A stretch of DNA of 64,000 nucleotides from Cristatella mucedo (GCA_009760855.2 WPIO01000007.1:1739001-1803000), one strand, 5' to 3'. Numbered from the stretch's first letter, positions 1 through 12,200 are shown. Translations and numbers: made by a program. Notes: generated by a model from the letters alone, not told the origin.

Positions 1-24
1 TTGCTGTGGAGTTGGTACAATCCT

Positions 25-300
25 GTCGTGCAAGGCCACTTTGAAATAGGACACCTAGCTTTTGTGCAGATGCAAGAAGAGATGTAAGATGATATATAAG
101 AAGAGATATAAGATGATATATAAGAAGAGATATACTGACAGAGCCGATTTTAAGCGATAAGCATTCCAATATTCAGATTACACGTGGTTTGTCCTATCTA
201 GTAATTCAATTTTGTCATCATTTACGTTAAGAAAGTTTGCTGCCATCCATGTACATATGTCAGCGATACATCTAACAAGGATGTATAGCAAAGAAAACGC
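25..300 (-). mobile_element. LINE-A (L2/CR1-like) RT fragment, decayed
   Basis: Read on the - strand, this matches the part of the long LINE-A copy just downstream of the YADD box (32640-32860): the block about first-person-plural 'LGV-F' positions and the segment encoding AANFLK are recognisable. It has several indels and a 24-bp tandem insertion at 75-134. It is a short dead fragment in the DNA upstream of carbonic anhydrase gene A exon 7. Confidence 0.65.
75..134. repeat. 24-bp tandem repeat, about 2.5 copies
   Basis: Units start at 75, 99 and 123, with core AGAAGAGATRTAAGATGATA. The repeat sits inside the decayed LINE fragment and probably arose there by slippage. Confidence 0.8.
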
Positions 301-319
301 ATGGTCAAACCTCTAGGAT

Positions 320-730
320 TTTAAAAATAGCCTTGCAGTTATATTCAATGCCAGCTGCAGTGGCCAAGTAGTCTTTTGTCGGTAACCCATCCAAAAGGGA
401 ATTACAATAATCTAGCCTAGACAGGACTAGGAGCTAGTTAATTTATTGTGAGCCACGGTGGATGACAGTTCCGAATCTTGGATAGGGATTGGTCATGATG
501 TTTAGCTGTGGAAGCAGTCTTCCTAACAAAGCTTTTACAATTTAAGCAGCTGTTGACAACGTCACCTAAATACCGAGCAGATTTTGATGGTCGCACAACA
601 GCTTCACCTCTTGAAAGAGCTATACTTTCTAGGCCAGCCACACGCGTAGGGTGTCATATGAGCAGCAGTTCAGTTTTATCGTCATTTAGTCGAAGGAAAT
701 TTGCCTTGCATTCAGCTTATCAGTCGCAGC
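320..730 (-). mobile_element. diverged L2-like LINE thumb/C-terminal fragments
   Basis: The - strand across 370-420 can be read as S-R-L-D-Y-C-N-S-L-L-D-G-L-P, the conserved post-RT motif of L2/CR1-type LINEs. Near 680-710 a second piece resembles the LNDDK region. The sequence is further from LINE-A than the other copies, so it may be a related subfamily. Confidence 0.5.
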
Positions 731-789
731 GGCAAATTTCGATGGTTTAAATAAAAAATGCTGCCGCAAATTGCCAGCATAAAAATGAT

Positions 790-1540
790 ATCTTATTCCG
801 CGGGCCTTAATCACGGTCTAGTGTTACTTTCTTAATTAGTGGCATGACTAGAGCCCTTTTGAAAATGGCAGGGACATATCCTGGGGCTAAGGGTATACTT
901 ATAATGTTAGTTATGCATGGCAGCAGCAGATCTGAGCGTCGCTGAAGTAAGACCATGGGTTTAGGGACCAGAGGGCTAGTAGTCTTTTTTGATTGGGAGA
1001 TGAATTTCCGAATGAGGTCACTCGTTGCCTCCTCGAATGCAGACATTCATGTGCTGCACGGAGTTGAAGGAGAGCTTTTTTGTTTGTCTCCTTTGGGTTG
1101 TCATTGAGGGAAACGAGTCCAGAAGAAATGATGAGACCAACTATCGAATCTTGTCTATCTTTCTGAAAAAGAAGCTAGAGAAGCGGTTAGTTAGATTGTT
1201 ACAAGAGCCACTAGTTAAGGAACTTACCTAGAGAGCGGTTAGAGAGATGATTGATCGTAGACATCAGCATTTTTTCGATTGTACATCTGTGATTCAATAA
1301 TTTTTTTTATAGAAGCAAAACTTCGCCTTAGTTAGGACTGATATGATCTACAGTAAGTAGTCTTTATATGCCTGTCGATGGGAAGTCAGCCCTAATATTG
1401 TATGCTTTTTCAAGCTTGCACTTAGTAAACCGAGCTTGTTTAATCAGCAGTAAACCACAGGCTGTCTGGGTGAGGGCGCACAGCGGGCCTAGTCAGAGGT
1501 ACAATGCCATACCACTGCAATTTTCGCAATAAGCTTGGTG
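790..1540 (-). mobile_element. LINE-A endonuclease-RT linker fragment
   Basis: This - strand segment parallels 33424-34090 of the long LINE-A copy. It includes the stretch encoding the linker before RT (VPAPFKKA-like) and the piece encoding PRPDGLWFTT-like residues near 1450-1490. It is broken by many indels and has no usable reading frame. Confidence 0.7.
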
Positions 1541-2489
1541 CTATGGATTTACCAACCAAATTTTGTGCAGCTTCGCTTGCCAGTTCTCCTGCCGAGGCCT
1601 AAAATGGCCTGAGCCATCTAACCTTTTTACCGATTCAAGCAGCGATACAGTTGCCATTTCCACAAAATGCGTAGAAAAACTGTGGTTTGACTCCAAATTA
1701 TAGAAACATGTAATATCAATAACCAAGTTTCAGCCTTTTGTGCTTGAGATTTCTCATGCTATGGCCTCATGTCGCCCGGCCCAAATGGCAGACCGAAACA
1801 TTGGAACTGCAATAAAGCTGCCATTTCCACAAAATGCTTCGCACAATTGCGCCTTTTACCTTATGCTCAAAAAACCCATGTGTGGTATGTAGGTTCACTC
1901 CTCCAGCCATTAGTTGCATATTAAAGCTTCTGCTTCCTATGCATCCAAGCATTACTCTCAGAAGACTGCTAATTTTTCCGTGGCTTATAAAGTATACCGT
2001 ACGGTACGTATTTTCGCTTCAGAAATCGAAATATATGTTTACCTTCGGGTAGTGATATTCTCTCTGAAGCTTCTCAGCTGCAGAACACGGTCGCTTGAAC
2101 TATTTGGAGGACCTTTGGCATCAAATTAACCTAAATTTGGTGCCATAATGTTTTACAAGTTAATATTTATTTAGTTAATATTGGTTAAGCACTGTTGACT
2201 GAAACTCATAATAGTAGTAAGCGATTCCCCGACCGAGTCCTAAATTATGGCAAAGTAAGCAGCTGCCTTAGCTTTCAGGCTCAAAGCTTTACATTGGGCT
2301 TGAAAGTGGTGCTTTGTACACTATGGATTTTTTATTTGCCTGTATCCTCTCTGTGGTACCCTTCTTGTTCACGTACGCCTAAAACCGGTCGCTGGCCAAA
2401 CCCTACTGGTTGCACACAGAGGCACCATATTCTAGAACAATTTCAAAAAGGATAGAGCGACGTAATCCAAATGACTCTCGACTGAAATA
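1541..2489. other. no gene seen; local duplication 1540-1905
   Basis: I find no convincing coding region here. Two blocks about 175 bp apart (around 1640-1690 and 1815-1900) share TGCCATTTCCACAAAATGC and neighbouring words, so this is an old local duplication. The rest is unassigned AT-rich sequence. Confidence 0.4.
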
Positions 2490-3475
2490 AAACTAATACT
2501 AATAATTACACTGCACTTGATAAAGCGCCCTCAGGGAATTTAATCTCTTTCTAGGCGCTTTAAATTTTCTGCAAAGGGAAAAGCGATTGCATGGTGGGTA
2601 ATATCATGCTTGATAAACAACATGAATAACATGGTTAAGGATGACATGCATAGGGTCAGCATGCAAGTGTGGTTAGTGACAGCATGCGCAGTGTCAGCAC
2701 GCATTAGCACATGAAGGACGAATCACAGGAACCCACTAAATGCTGTCCTAAATAGATGTTTTAAAGTTATTATTAAATTTGGTCAAGTCAAGGGATGTCG
2801 TGACGCAATTCGGGAGTGAGTTTCAGGCTTTGAGAGCATACGAACTAAATGCACGGTTTAAAAATAATTTGAGGTCTGTAGGAGGCGTTGGTAAACTGTT
2901 GGATTACGAAAAGCAGGTGGCACGCTACTTAGCCAGGTGGGGCATAGATCTGATAGGTAGGCTGGAGCCAAAGAATAAATGGACCTAAAAGTGAGTGACA
3001 AAACCTTGAAGTCGTTGCTTGACTGGTAGCCAGTGCAGGTCGGCGAGAAGTGGTGTGATGTGGCAACTGCGACGCTCACGACAGACAAGCCTAGCTGCCG
3101 AGTTTTGCACCGGCTGTAATCACCTGATTGCACATGCCGGTAGGCCAGTAAGCAGTGAGTTACATAGGTCAAGACGGGATGTACATATGCATTGACCAAC
3201 TTAGACGTGCTATCCTTATATAAGCTAGCCGAAGTTTTAGAAATGTTATGCAAGTAGGCAGACTTGATTGTGATTGATGTGGTCGTCTAACGAGAGGTTA
3301 CTTTGAAACATGACACCTATATATGTTGAGCTGATTCAACAGAAGATATGCTGGCTGTGATAATTGCGAGCTGCAGCCTTTCCAATTTCCGAAGCACACT
3401 GGGTTTGCCCATAACTAATAAGTTAGTTTTATCATCGTTTAGTTTCAGAAAAGTGGCCTCCATCCATGTGCGGTG
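2490..3475 (-). mobile_element. LINE-A 3' end copy, 5'-truncated
   Basis: It begins with the LINE-A 3' hairpin sequence (arms GCGCC / GGCGC at about 2525-2563) and continues on the - strand through the C-terminal region into the thumb domain, ending near the AANFLK region. Many substitutions mark it as an old copy. Open frames here, such as the one at 2858-3253, are LINE remnants and not host genes. Confidence 0.8.
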
Positions 3476-4040
3476 ACAAGAAATTTATCAAAATTCTACA
3501 GCTATTAATGAGGCATCAGTCTGGAACTGTGAATGTTTTGCTAGGCTCAGAGATTCAAAGTTGAACGATCAAGATGCGGAAGGCATTGCCCACACCATAG
3601 AACTTTATTTCATGCACCTACTTCAGAGCTTTACAATCTTGAGCTGTGCAGATGTTTCAAAAAGTTCCACACGGATGAAGTCAGCACACGAGTCTTGTAC
3701 TTATCTATTGGCTTCTATTCAAGCTATCAGCTGTGGTCATTAAGTGAGCTAGAGTTGGGTGTCACTTATGCCACCAATATTCGACGTCTTATACCGGATT
3801 AAGTCGATCGCAAAGTCGAAGATTGTTTGGACTTCGGTTCTCATGCATTCAAGCGTATCTGTCTCTGCCTTGTGGTCCCGAGAAAAGCCAAGTACGCGTC
3901 ACTTTGACGTTAAACACTGCAACTAAGCTTTGAGCCTTTAGTGCGAGATGATTTATCGTGATTATGCTTGTATGCTCACCATCTAACGCCAAGAGCTGAG
4001 TTAATTTTACAGTCCTTTGTGCTAATGTTTCTTTATTTAG
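3476..4040. other. sequence before gene A exon 7; no certain feature
   Basis: This should be the intron before gene A exon 7 (4041). A stretch at 3561-3633 can be read as a degenerate match to the preceding carbonic anhydrase exon, but it lacks a GT donor and I do not call it. Confidence 0.4.
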
Positions 4041-4210
4041 GTAACTCGACCATGATCTCATTGCCAATGAAAGACTTGGCCAATGCCTTCCAATCGATTC
4101 TCAGCAACTCGCTCTTCTATCGCTACCTTGGTAGCTTGACGACACCAACCTGCGACCAGAAGGTCATATGGACTGTCTTCAAGGACACGCTTGGCGTGAT
4201 GGAAAGCCAG
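4041..4210 (+). CDS. alpha-carbonic anhydrase gene A, penultimate exon
   Basis: This 170-nt exon has the acceptor TTTATTTAG and the donor CAG|GTCAGT. It enters in phase 1 and leaves in phase 0. The product carries the alpha-CA core LGSLTTPTC followed by V-x-W-T-V-F. These hold the equivalents of human CA II Leu198, Thr199 and Thr200, the second cysteine of the secreted-CA disulfide, and Trp209. It has exactly the same length and phases as gene B exon 7, and by my count 36 of 57 residues are identical. The zinc-ligand exons of this gene are not in the window. The frame is clean, so I read it as part of a real gene, not a pseudogene, but expression cannot be judged. Confidence 0.88.
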
Positions 4211-4575
4211 GTCAGTTTTCGTGAGTTCGAAGGATGGGTAGATTCACTCAAGAGCTAGTGGATTCGGATTTATTGGTTTGCTTGTATAACATTCACGAGG
4301 TCAGAGTGCAAGATCACATCACGACTAACTTACTGGGGCGCAGGCCGGAGGTTCGAGGGGGCCAAAGCTGCACCTTCGTGGGTATTTCTGAAGCGCCAAG
4401 GCAGGATTGCCTCAATTAAAACTGCAAACGTTAAATAATCGCTTTAGGTTCCGAAGGTGAGACAATCATTTATATGCTAGCGCCCCAAATAACCACTTGT
4501 TTACGGAAAGCATTCCACAACCAAGAAAAATATCGTCACTAATAAAAATGAAAAGTACAAAGTACAAATAAAGTA

Positions 4576-4829
<254 letters not shown>

Positions 4830-5529
4830 GTTATAGCACTAAGTTTTAGTCTGGATACTTAACGAAGGCCTTAACGGAATAGGGCAAGTTATTAGCGATA
4901 ATACGCAAACTTTCTGAGTGCATAATCGTATAAAATGACAATTCACCAAGAAAAAGTACATGTTGTGAGGAACTGCTAGAAATTCAGGCTTAATTTAAAT
5001 GCCATTATTTCTCGTGATTTCGTGGCGTCAGTCCGCAAAAACTCACCCTTTAGGTGCAAATAAGTTGAATGTAAGATGTCTTCAAATGATTTGTGGAAGA
5101 TTGGAGGCGAAACTAAACTAGACCGGTCGGAGAAGCAGAAGTAGTGGTCCTTTGTTATTTTTTTGTATAGAAAGTTTACTAGCATGCTATTCTAAAACGT
5201 TGACAGCTAACCAAATTAAGAAGGAATAAAGTCAACGTGAAAAAAATTGAAAGCAAGCTAAGACTTTTAAAATGTTGAGACAGAGCAAAGCCTAGTAAAC
5301 TGAGTTCTCTAAGGCATCGAAATTAAAAAAGCTTAGACTGTGCTTAGCAGTTACAGTGGTAAGGCTTATAGCTTATAGTAAGATTTTGAACATGATTCAG
5401 CGAATAATTTCATTGCAGAATCGCATATTTCAAAGCGCTAATTAAGAAACAAAAACTAGACCAAGGGAACTTTCGTCTAGTCTCAATACTATCACAGCTA
5501 CTCCAAACCACGCTAGGCATAGCCCAATC
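4830..5529. other. intron of gene A; nothing recognised
   Basis: AT-rich sequence without a long open frame or a repeat that I can assign. Confidence 0.5.
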
Positions 5530-6095
5530 TGCTTTTCTGAATCAAATCGATTAGCTATACCTCGTACGAAACCTAAATCCTGCGGAGACAGTGCGTTTAG
5601 TTCATCTGCAGCTAAAGCCTGGTACTCACTTCCGACTGACGTCCAGAAACCCCCCTGATTTGATCACATTATAGCAGAAGCTTAAAACGCACCTGTTTAT
5701 CACAGCATTTAGTGGGTCCACGTGGTTCGTTCTTTGTGTGCTTATTCTTGCTGATATTGTGCATGCTGCCATTAACTATATTGGCATTTTGACACTGCAT
5801 GTTCTCTCTAACCGTGTTATGCTTGTTGCCATTGTGCATATATCCCTAAACAAGCACTTGCTCATGTTTCTTGTACAGCAAATGTCAAGTGCATAGGAAG
5901 AGATTAATTTTCCGTGGTTGCTGTACCAATTTATGCTTTAAATAATAACTAGTTTATTATATTGGCTTACTGTTTGACCGGTAGACATTGACGTCTAGGC
6001 ACTGAAACCTAGGTAGTGCAATGTCAGAAAATGTAAAGCGCCTAGAAGGAGATTGAGTTCTCTGAGGGCGCTCTATCAAGTACATTGCTATTATC
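5530..6095 (+). mobile_element. LINE-A 3' end, + strand, decayed
   Basis: The + strand carries the LINE-A C-terminus (RAFSSYA...WNSLP-like, near 5580-5680), the 3' UTR words around GTGCATGCTGCCA, and the terminal hairpin at about 6035-6075 (AAAGCGCC ... GGGCGC). The middle (5820-6030) is poorly matched and may hold an insertion. Confidence 0.7.
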
Positions 6096-6726
6096 CCAAT
6101 GGTTAGTGCTTCCTGCTGAACATTCTCATGATAGTGTGATAGCCCCTTCAATGTCACACACCGGCAGGTAAACCCCCATCCCCTGAATAGTGCTTGACAG
6201 TGCTCGACTGACCAATGGGAAGTGCATCTTAGACATGCAATCTCCAAAGGTTTCTTTCATTGAAGAAATTCAGATTACGTGCATGTCTTTTTTGAGACTA
6301 CTAGTGGGCTAATATGACTGTTGGAGGTGCTTTCTTTAGTTTTTTTGACTTATTTTCCTGAGTGGGCGATAAATTTAATCAAAGGGGATGACACCGTTCA
6401 CAGAGCGGTTGAAGAGGCAATTCGATGATTTTTACTTCCCCATTTCAATGATGTTTGAGAAATGGCTCGCGTTTTACTCGTAGCTTCAGGCTTCCATATG
6501 AGCACAAATTCGTCATTCAAGAAGTTCCCTGGAAGTGGTTTTTAGGTGCACTCATGTGGCATGGATCTTCAGGCTTTCTTAAAGTAGATAGTAATTTTAT
6601 TGAGATCTCCTAAAGAACATTTCTGAGTAGATTTTGATTTTAAAGCTTTCAATTTGTACCTAAAACTTCTGGGCCATGGTTTCGACACAAGCCTAAATTT
6701 TAGTCAGCTCTTGCTTGCCATCTATC
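6096..6726. other. intron of gene A; possible weak LINE relic at 6380-6480
   Basis: The only hint is a GAGCGGTTGAAGAGG word at about 6395 resembling the LINE-A endonuclease-RT linker. I see nothing else. Confidence 0.3.
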
Positions 6727-6996
6727 GGCATCGTACGTTCTTTCGGCATCGTACGTTCTATTGGCATCGTACGTTCTATTGGCATCGTACGTTCTATTGG
6801 CATCGTACGTTCTATTGGCATCGTACGTTCTATCGGCATCGTACGTTCTATCGGCATCGTACGTTCTATCGGCATCGTACGTTCTATTGGCATCGTACGT
6901 TCTATTGGCATCGTACGTTCTATTGGCATCGTACGTTCTATTGGCATCGTACGTTCTATCGGCATCGTACGTTCTATCGGCATCGTACGTTCGTCA
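6727..6996. repeat. 18-bp minisatellite, 15 units
   Basis: The unit is GGCATCGTACGTTCTATY and contains the palindrome CGTACG. The variable base (T or C) gives an ordered pattern: two leading units, then four T, three C, four T, two C. Because the unit is a multiple of three and free of stops, several frames are open on both strands. These ORFs are by-products, not proteins. Confidence 0.97.
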
Positions 6997-7892
6997 TTTT
7001 CATCATGAATATGCAATACAGTTCACCAGCAAGATCATCAGTGTGAGTGAGAGGCAGTTATACAATTTCTCTAGCTTTTCTGTCAAAACTAGAGGAAACT
7101 AACAGATATTAGGCGTTGTTAATCTTGTCCATGTTCCGCCAAGAGAGACGTGATATGGCTTAGAGTATGATTTGTAAAACAACTAGTCGGTAAGATCTCA
7201 CTGACATCACCTACTCCGGCTGAATGAAAATTAAAATTATTCTAGCTAGCCCAGTTGACGAGGACTCTTCAGGGATATTAGATTATTTGGGCTTTATAAT
7301 CAATCACGGTGGCCAGATTTTTCGTAAACATTCATCCAGAGTCATATTAACATATCGTATTCTGACCACTATAAAACATTTCAGTTGGGGAGACTAGTTG
7401 TCGCGATTTCCTTGCATATTGGCTCATGCTAAAACTTCAGTAAGCGCAATCTCAAGAAATGAATATACTTCTATTTGGCCAACTTTCCACAAATTGCAGC
7501 TGAACACACTGACACACTGAAAAATGCTTTCCTTCGAAAGAAGCAAAAATGTACTCGAAAAACTGTTTTGTTGAATGCCGAAGTTTTTATGATTGCAGCT
7601 TCCTTTATTTTGGCTAGGCTACGGGTGATATTAGATATCATGAGTAATAAAGTTCATTAATAATTCAATATTATTATTCAATTATTCAATTAATACTCAA
7701 TATTATTCAAAATTAAATATTCAAAAATCAGTAGTAATAAAAAGCGATTAGAATAATCCAAATAATATTTTCTGTTTAATTAATCCTTTTCCAATAGGAG
7801 TCACACGATTCAAGTACCTATCGACAGGTTTATCCAGCTATTGTAAATATATCTCGTACTTAGTGGCGTAGTTATTTTGGACTAACATTGCC

Positions 7893-7894
<2 letters not shown>
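6997..7894. other. intron of gene A; AT-rich, nothing recognised
   Basis: It includes an ATTATTCAAT-rich stretch at 7660-7760. There is no coding or mobile-element signal that I can support. Confidence 0.5.

Positions 7895-7986
<92 letters not shown>
7895..7986. repeat. (GA)n microsatellite
   Basis: Nearly pure GA dinucleotides with one GT and one GG interruption. Confidence 0.95.
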
Positions 7987-7987
<1 letters not shown>

Positions 7988-8344
7988 GCTCAACGGTTTG
8001 TTTCTTAAGCGTCTTGCTTAGGTAGGACTGCTTAGCCATTGAGCTAATTTTAATAGCACACTATTGTGTTATTTGCCTGCAGGGGAAATCAAGCAAGGCT
8101 ATACTTCTAAAAAAAAAAGAACCTACTAAGCATAATGTGCGATGTATCTTTTCATCAATATTAACCATTGAGTCTTTTTTGGCTGTTTAGTAAAAAGCTC
8201 CCCGTATCCCGCGTGTGTCCTATCAACCTTTTTATCCTCAAATCTATGAACATTATGTGAAATACGTAGTTTAATGGTCGTTCTGGTAGTGGCTTGTCCA
8301 CCAAGTCTTTGAAATAAATATCGTTTGATCACTATTTAAAAACC

Positions 8345-9810
8345 CGGATTGGACTCGGATATCATCTCAAATTACCAACCAATCTCTGTTGTTATTTAGT
8401 GTAGGATTCTCGGTAAGGTTACCACTGTAGTTTGGTTGCCGTCGCGAACAGGACGCCAGCTGACGAGCAACACCAGCAGCTTTTCGACTTCGCCCGGAGC
8501 CGGGGAAGCACAACTGCCTTCCCGCAGAAGTTAATGCTAATCAGCGTTTCTCTGAAATGATATCGTGCCCGCCCAAATCCTGCTCAACACACCAGCTGCG
8601 TGAAACACTATTGATCATGATATCAGACACGAACCGTTGAGAATAATGATCAGTCTGATGGATGAAGCTCTGACGTGGCTTGAATGTACTCGTGAGACAG
8701 TGATTTGCCCGTTTCGTTTGGTAGTCGTCATCCTACCGACCAGTTACCCGTGGAATCCCGCAATGGTTTTTTTTTATTCAACGCTTTTCTCAATTTATAC
8801 GGAGCCTCTCAAAAATTGATTCAAGCCTATCTGATCGGCTATCATTTATAGGCAGACGATATACTTTTGAGTTAAAATAACAGAGTAAGACATAATAAGT
8901 AATTAGTGCTCGCTTGCCTTGCAGACAGTCGATCCTGGATGTTACCGGCTTTCATAACCTATACGATGATACAACCAGACTTCTTATGGTAAATCTTAAG
9001 CGTGAGTTTGGACTAGGCGAGTTTCTTTTCTTATTGGTGATGCTGTGGTGAGAATGTCACCACGAGCTCGAAATTAGGTGTCCTCTTTGATAACGACGTA
9101 TTACTTGAAAGTTTCATTTAGAAGAGCGATTCTACAGCTAGCCATTACGCTTGAGCCCAGTATTAGATTCGGGAATAGCTACTGTGCTATCCATGAATCT
9201 TATTAGCTTATTAATTAAGTCTATGCAGAACTACCGTAATTCAGTTTAGGCGAAACTATCTAAGAAGCCGTAAAACCTTGGTAACTGATGATGAATATGG
9301 CTGCAAGGCGATATATAAATCCAATATCTTCAGCAATTTGTCTTCCCTATGAAGCTTAGATAAGGCCCCATTGATTTGACATATAGAAATTGAAATTCTT
9401 ACTTTGATCCATATTGAACTCCGCATTGCTAGGTTCTTTTACAACGGGCCGAACTGCTGCTCTAGTTTCAGCCTCTTCGCATCCTCAGGTCATCCATGGA
9501 AATAAATTTACTGTTCTGTTACTACACTTAAAGGTAGCAGCTTTTGCTCTGCAGTGTGGGACCTGCAGAGCAAGGTTCCACAATTCTTAAGTAACGACAT
9601 CTACTATTCTGCTGCCAGCCGTAGCACACCCTTTCCAGCCGTCCTAAGCCAATACTGCCATGCTAATCACTTTCTCAACTGCCGTCCTGACTCTGCTGTG
9701 CTTTTTGATACCTCTTTATTGCGTGAGATGGGGCCTGTTTGCTACCCTGTGCAAACAGGAAGCCCATCGGGGTGTGAACTGGTCAGAATAAATTCTTCTG
9801 CGTAACACTG
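8345..9810 (+). mobile_element. LINE-B (CR1/L2-type) RT-to-3' end copy, decayed
   Basis: In order on the + strand, with many frameshifts and stops, I see: an NYRPIS-like start of RT (8365-8395); an NTIDHD-like motif A (8605-8620); LFSIYTEPL after motif B (about 8783-8812); an ARNLGVLFDND-like motif (9065-9105); and the C-terminal region (9440-9720), which matches the copy at 58940-59475. It is clearly a non-LTR RT different from LINE-A, and non-functional. Confidence 0.75.
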
Positions 9811-11096
9811 GCTTTGGCTCAATGAGTTATTGTGGTGTTACGGTCGAAAAAACCATTGTATGACATTAGTTGACTGTTTTTTCTACTGGAAGGAGGCATC
9901 TGTGAGAGTTAAGAGCGGGGAGGAGGCTTTGATTATTCTACTGAGAGGAATTCAGAAAAAGCCTTACATTATTGACGGCCACAAATTTTGTGTACATAAT
10001 TACCGAAACATTGTACTTAATATCACAACACTCTACACTGAACCTAGAGGAATGAGTAGTATGTGGAGCATGTTGTGTCCCAAACTTTAAAAGTATAAGC
10101 CACATTCTTTCGGTATAAGCTATGATTTATTTCCGATGAACCATCCAAAACCTGGTGAGAAAGTGCTCAAGGCGTTCGTGCTTTAGGCCATGCTGCTTGC
10201 TACCCGTTGTCAAAGCAGTCAAGAGTCAAACACGATTATTTCAGTGCCTCACGCAGACTTGGGAAGCAAAGAAACTTGCAAACTTTGGCAACTGTGATGA
10301 AAATTACTTAAAGCTCATTTAGGACTAAATGACAAAAACTAAAGCCAAAATGAGGATACATGCAAAAAACCTACTTCTATGTAAATTACTACCTATGTAC
10401 ATATGATTTTTGGCGCGAAAGAGTTTTAACATGCAGTCAATGTGTTAAATATAAAACAACTTAAAAAATTTCTCTTCGATCTGCACTCGTCCCCCTCGAG
10501 CGGCGTATTGATTTCAAGTTCCTGTAACTCACCTGTAGGTTTCTCCGTTCTCTTGCTCCGGTTTACATGTCTGAAGTACTTACTCTCAAAGGCTTCAAAT
10601 ATGAATAGCCTGTTCTCTGAGCCAGGTTGTCTCCAGCTGACCTCAAATCCTTATGGAACTGTGTTTTTAATTCAGCATCACCTAAAGTCTCGAGCTTTCT
10701 GCTGGCAAAAATAACAATTAAAGTTAGGAGGAATCTGCTGCCTCATTTATATAGCTTTCTATGACTGTCTAAAGATAAAGCAAAGCTAAATTCCATCGTT
10801 TCCTGATTAAAAGTGCTACAAATTTTGCTTATCTGCTTATAGATGCAGCCATCTCAACGATTCTCTCAATATACATCCAGCATGACGTCTTTTTTGTCTA
10901 TGTAAGGTTTCCCAAAAGTGATTTGATATTCTCTAATATTATTCTTAAATGCCCTAGAAATATTTAAAAACGAAGAAAAATTGGCCCAAAACGCATGGAT
11001 GCCGAAGACTGGTAAACTTTGCAAATTATTTTACGATATGGCAGCAAAGAAATGCCAGTCACCTTGTTTTATTGGATTTACTATTTCCTATTACAG
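9811..11096. other. intron of gene A; nothing firmly recognised
   Basis: An open frame at 9830-10090 contains IIDGHKF, faintly like a FLYWCH finger, but lacks the Cys-His pattern. Otherwise this is AT-rich non-coding sequence up to the exon 8 acceptor. Confidence 0.4.
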
Positions 11097-11315
11097 CTCA
11101 CAGCTTTCCGGAAGCTCACCTCCTCCAATGGACAGCCATTAGTCGACAATTACAGACCGATTCAAAATATCAACCGAAGAACTGTGTATTGCAGTATCCA
11201 GTCATCCACAGCAACTCTCAGATCTGGCGGCCGTGGTCCTAGCCTGGTTCAACTTGCTCTAACGGCAGTGGCCTTCCTACAGATGCCACTCAGCAGTCTG
11301 GTGGCGTTTGACTAG
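11097..11315 (+). CDS. alpha-carbonic anhydrase gene A, last exon
   Basis: The acceptor is CTATTACAG; the frame is phase 0 and ends at TAG 11313-11315 (72 residues). It begins LTAFRKLTSSNGQPL and continues V-D-N-Y-R-P-I-Q, the C-terminal alpha-CA signature that packs against the active-site core. It joins in frame to the exon at 4041-4210. After the CA fold (RRTVYCS) comes a linker rich in Ser, Thr and Gly, then a hydrophobic stretch LVQLALTAVAFLQMPL near the C-terminus. Gene B has a matching segment. This fits a GPI-anchor signal, as in CA IV-type enzymes, and means the enzyme would sit on the outer cell surface; the anchor is an inference. Two AATAAA signals follow within 140 bp. Confidence 0.88.
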   Translation, partial: LTAFRKLTSSNGQPLVDNYRPIQNINRRTVYCSIQSSTATLRSGGRGPSLVQLALTAVAFLQMPLSSLVAFD

Positions 11316-11475
11316 CCTCCACAGCACATCCTGCTTTAGTTCCACCGTCTCTTCTAGCTTAGCCATCCGGTCTCTGGGTCTACGGTATATTATGTAAGTG
11401 CACTGTGGGAAGTATTTCTATATTACATCCTTAAAAAAAATAAACTCTTGAATAAACAATGAAGCACAGTAGGAC
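11316..11475 (+). promoter_or_regulatory. gene A 3' UTR with two AATAAA poly(A) signals
   Basis: AATAAA occurs at 11439-11444 and again at 11451-11456, about 125-140 nt after the gene A stop codon. This is a usual distance for a short 3' UTR. The cleavage site itself is not visible. Confidence 0.55.
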
Positions 11476-11699
11476 ATTCGTACGCTTGCACAGCTTGTTA
11501 TTGCCTGATCTGACTGAGAGTATGTGTATGCACTATGCTATGTGTCTTAAAAATAGAGAAATAACTAAGAAAAAGTAGTTTCATTTCTTAATACTTATAG
11601 TTTTTCCTAAGTATAGGTTGAAAGAGTCGTGTGGATAATTCCTTTTCATGTTTGCTTATAAAAACAGGTTCATGAGTTAAACCGTTGACATTCAGTAAT

Positions 11700-12200
11700 G
11701 AATTCACCGGCACGGTGGGATCAGGATGATGTCTGAATAACCATCAGCTGCTAAAGGCTGGAGTTGGGATCGGGTTCGAATCCGGTATTGAAGGTTAAGA
11801 ATTTTGGAGCCTACAGCTGAAGAATCTCAGGTACTTATGTTGCAGCTCACTTTACGATAAACTTCTTTGGGAGTTCTCAGTCCCTTCCAAATCTTAATGA
11901 ACCGCGTTCACGGTCTAGTTTTCAGGTTAGAACTATGCACTTCTCACTACAAATATCTCATGTATGCATTTACTGACTGAGATGAAGGACCATAGAAGCA
12001 GCCCCTTGGAGTTGGAAGGGCATGCCTGGTGCTTTGCCCCTGGCTAGGTCCAAGTTTGGCGGTTTTTAAGCTACAATTTCAGTAGGCAACAGGGTTTAGG
12101 ACCCAAATTGCAAGGTGCGACCACGTTAGCGGCTGGTGGCCAACGAGTGAGTGCCTGCTTCAAGTCGCCCTAAGAAAAAGAATTTGGGACCAAACTCCTG
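11700..12200 (+). mobile_element. tRNA-headed SINE-like repeat
   Basis: It starts with a GGGATCAGGATG A-box-like element and a strong B box, GGGTTCGAATCC (about 11771-11782), spaced as in a pol III internal promoter. A long non-tRNA body follows and includes CTTGGAGTTGGAAGGGCATG. I see no cloverleaf 3' half for a working tRNA, so I call it a SINE. The family is not named, and its right end is approximate. Confidence 0.5.

Noticed and set aside
3561..3633. Possible exon 6 of carbonic anhydrase gene A (LNDQDAEGIAHTIEL)
   Set aside because: Only a loose resemblance to the helix in gene B exon 6; no pyrimidine-rich acceptor and no GT donor at the expected place.
6654..7102. ORFs made of YRHRTF / GIVRSI / ASYVLL repeats; also considered a CRISPR-like array
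   Set aside because: An 18-bp head-to-tail minisatellite without unique spacers; all frames are open only because the unit is a stop-free multiple of three.
9830..10090. Possible FLYWCH-type zinc finger (IIDGHKF)
   Set aside because: The Trp-Cys and Cys/His ligands of the domain cannot be found.
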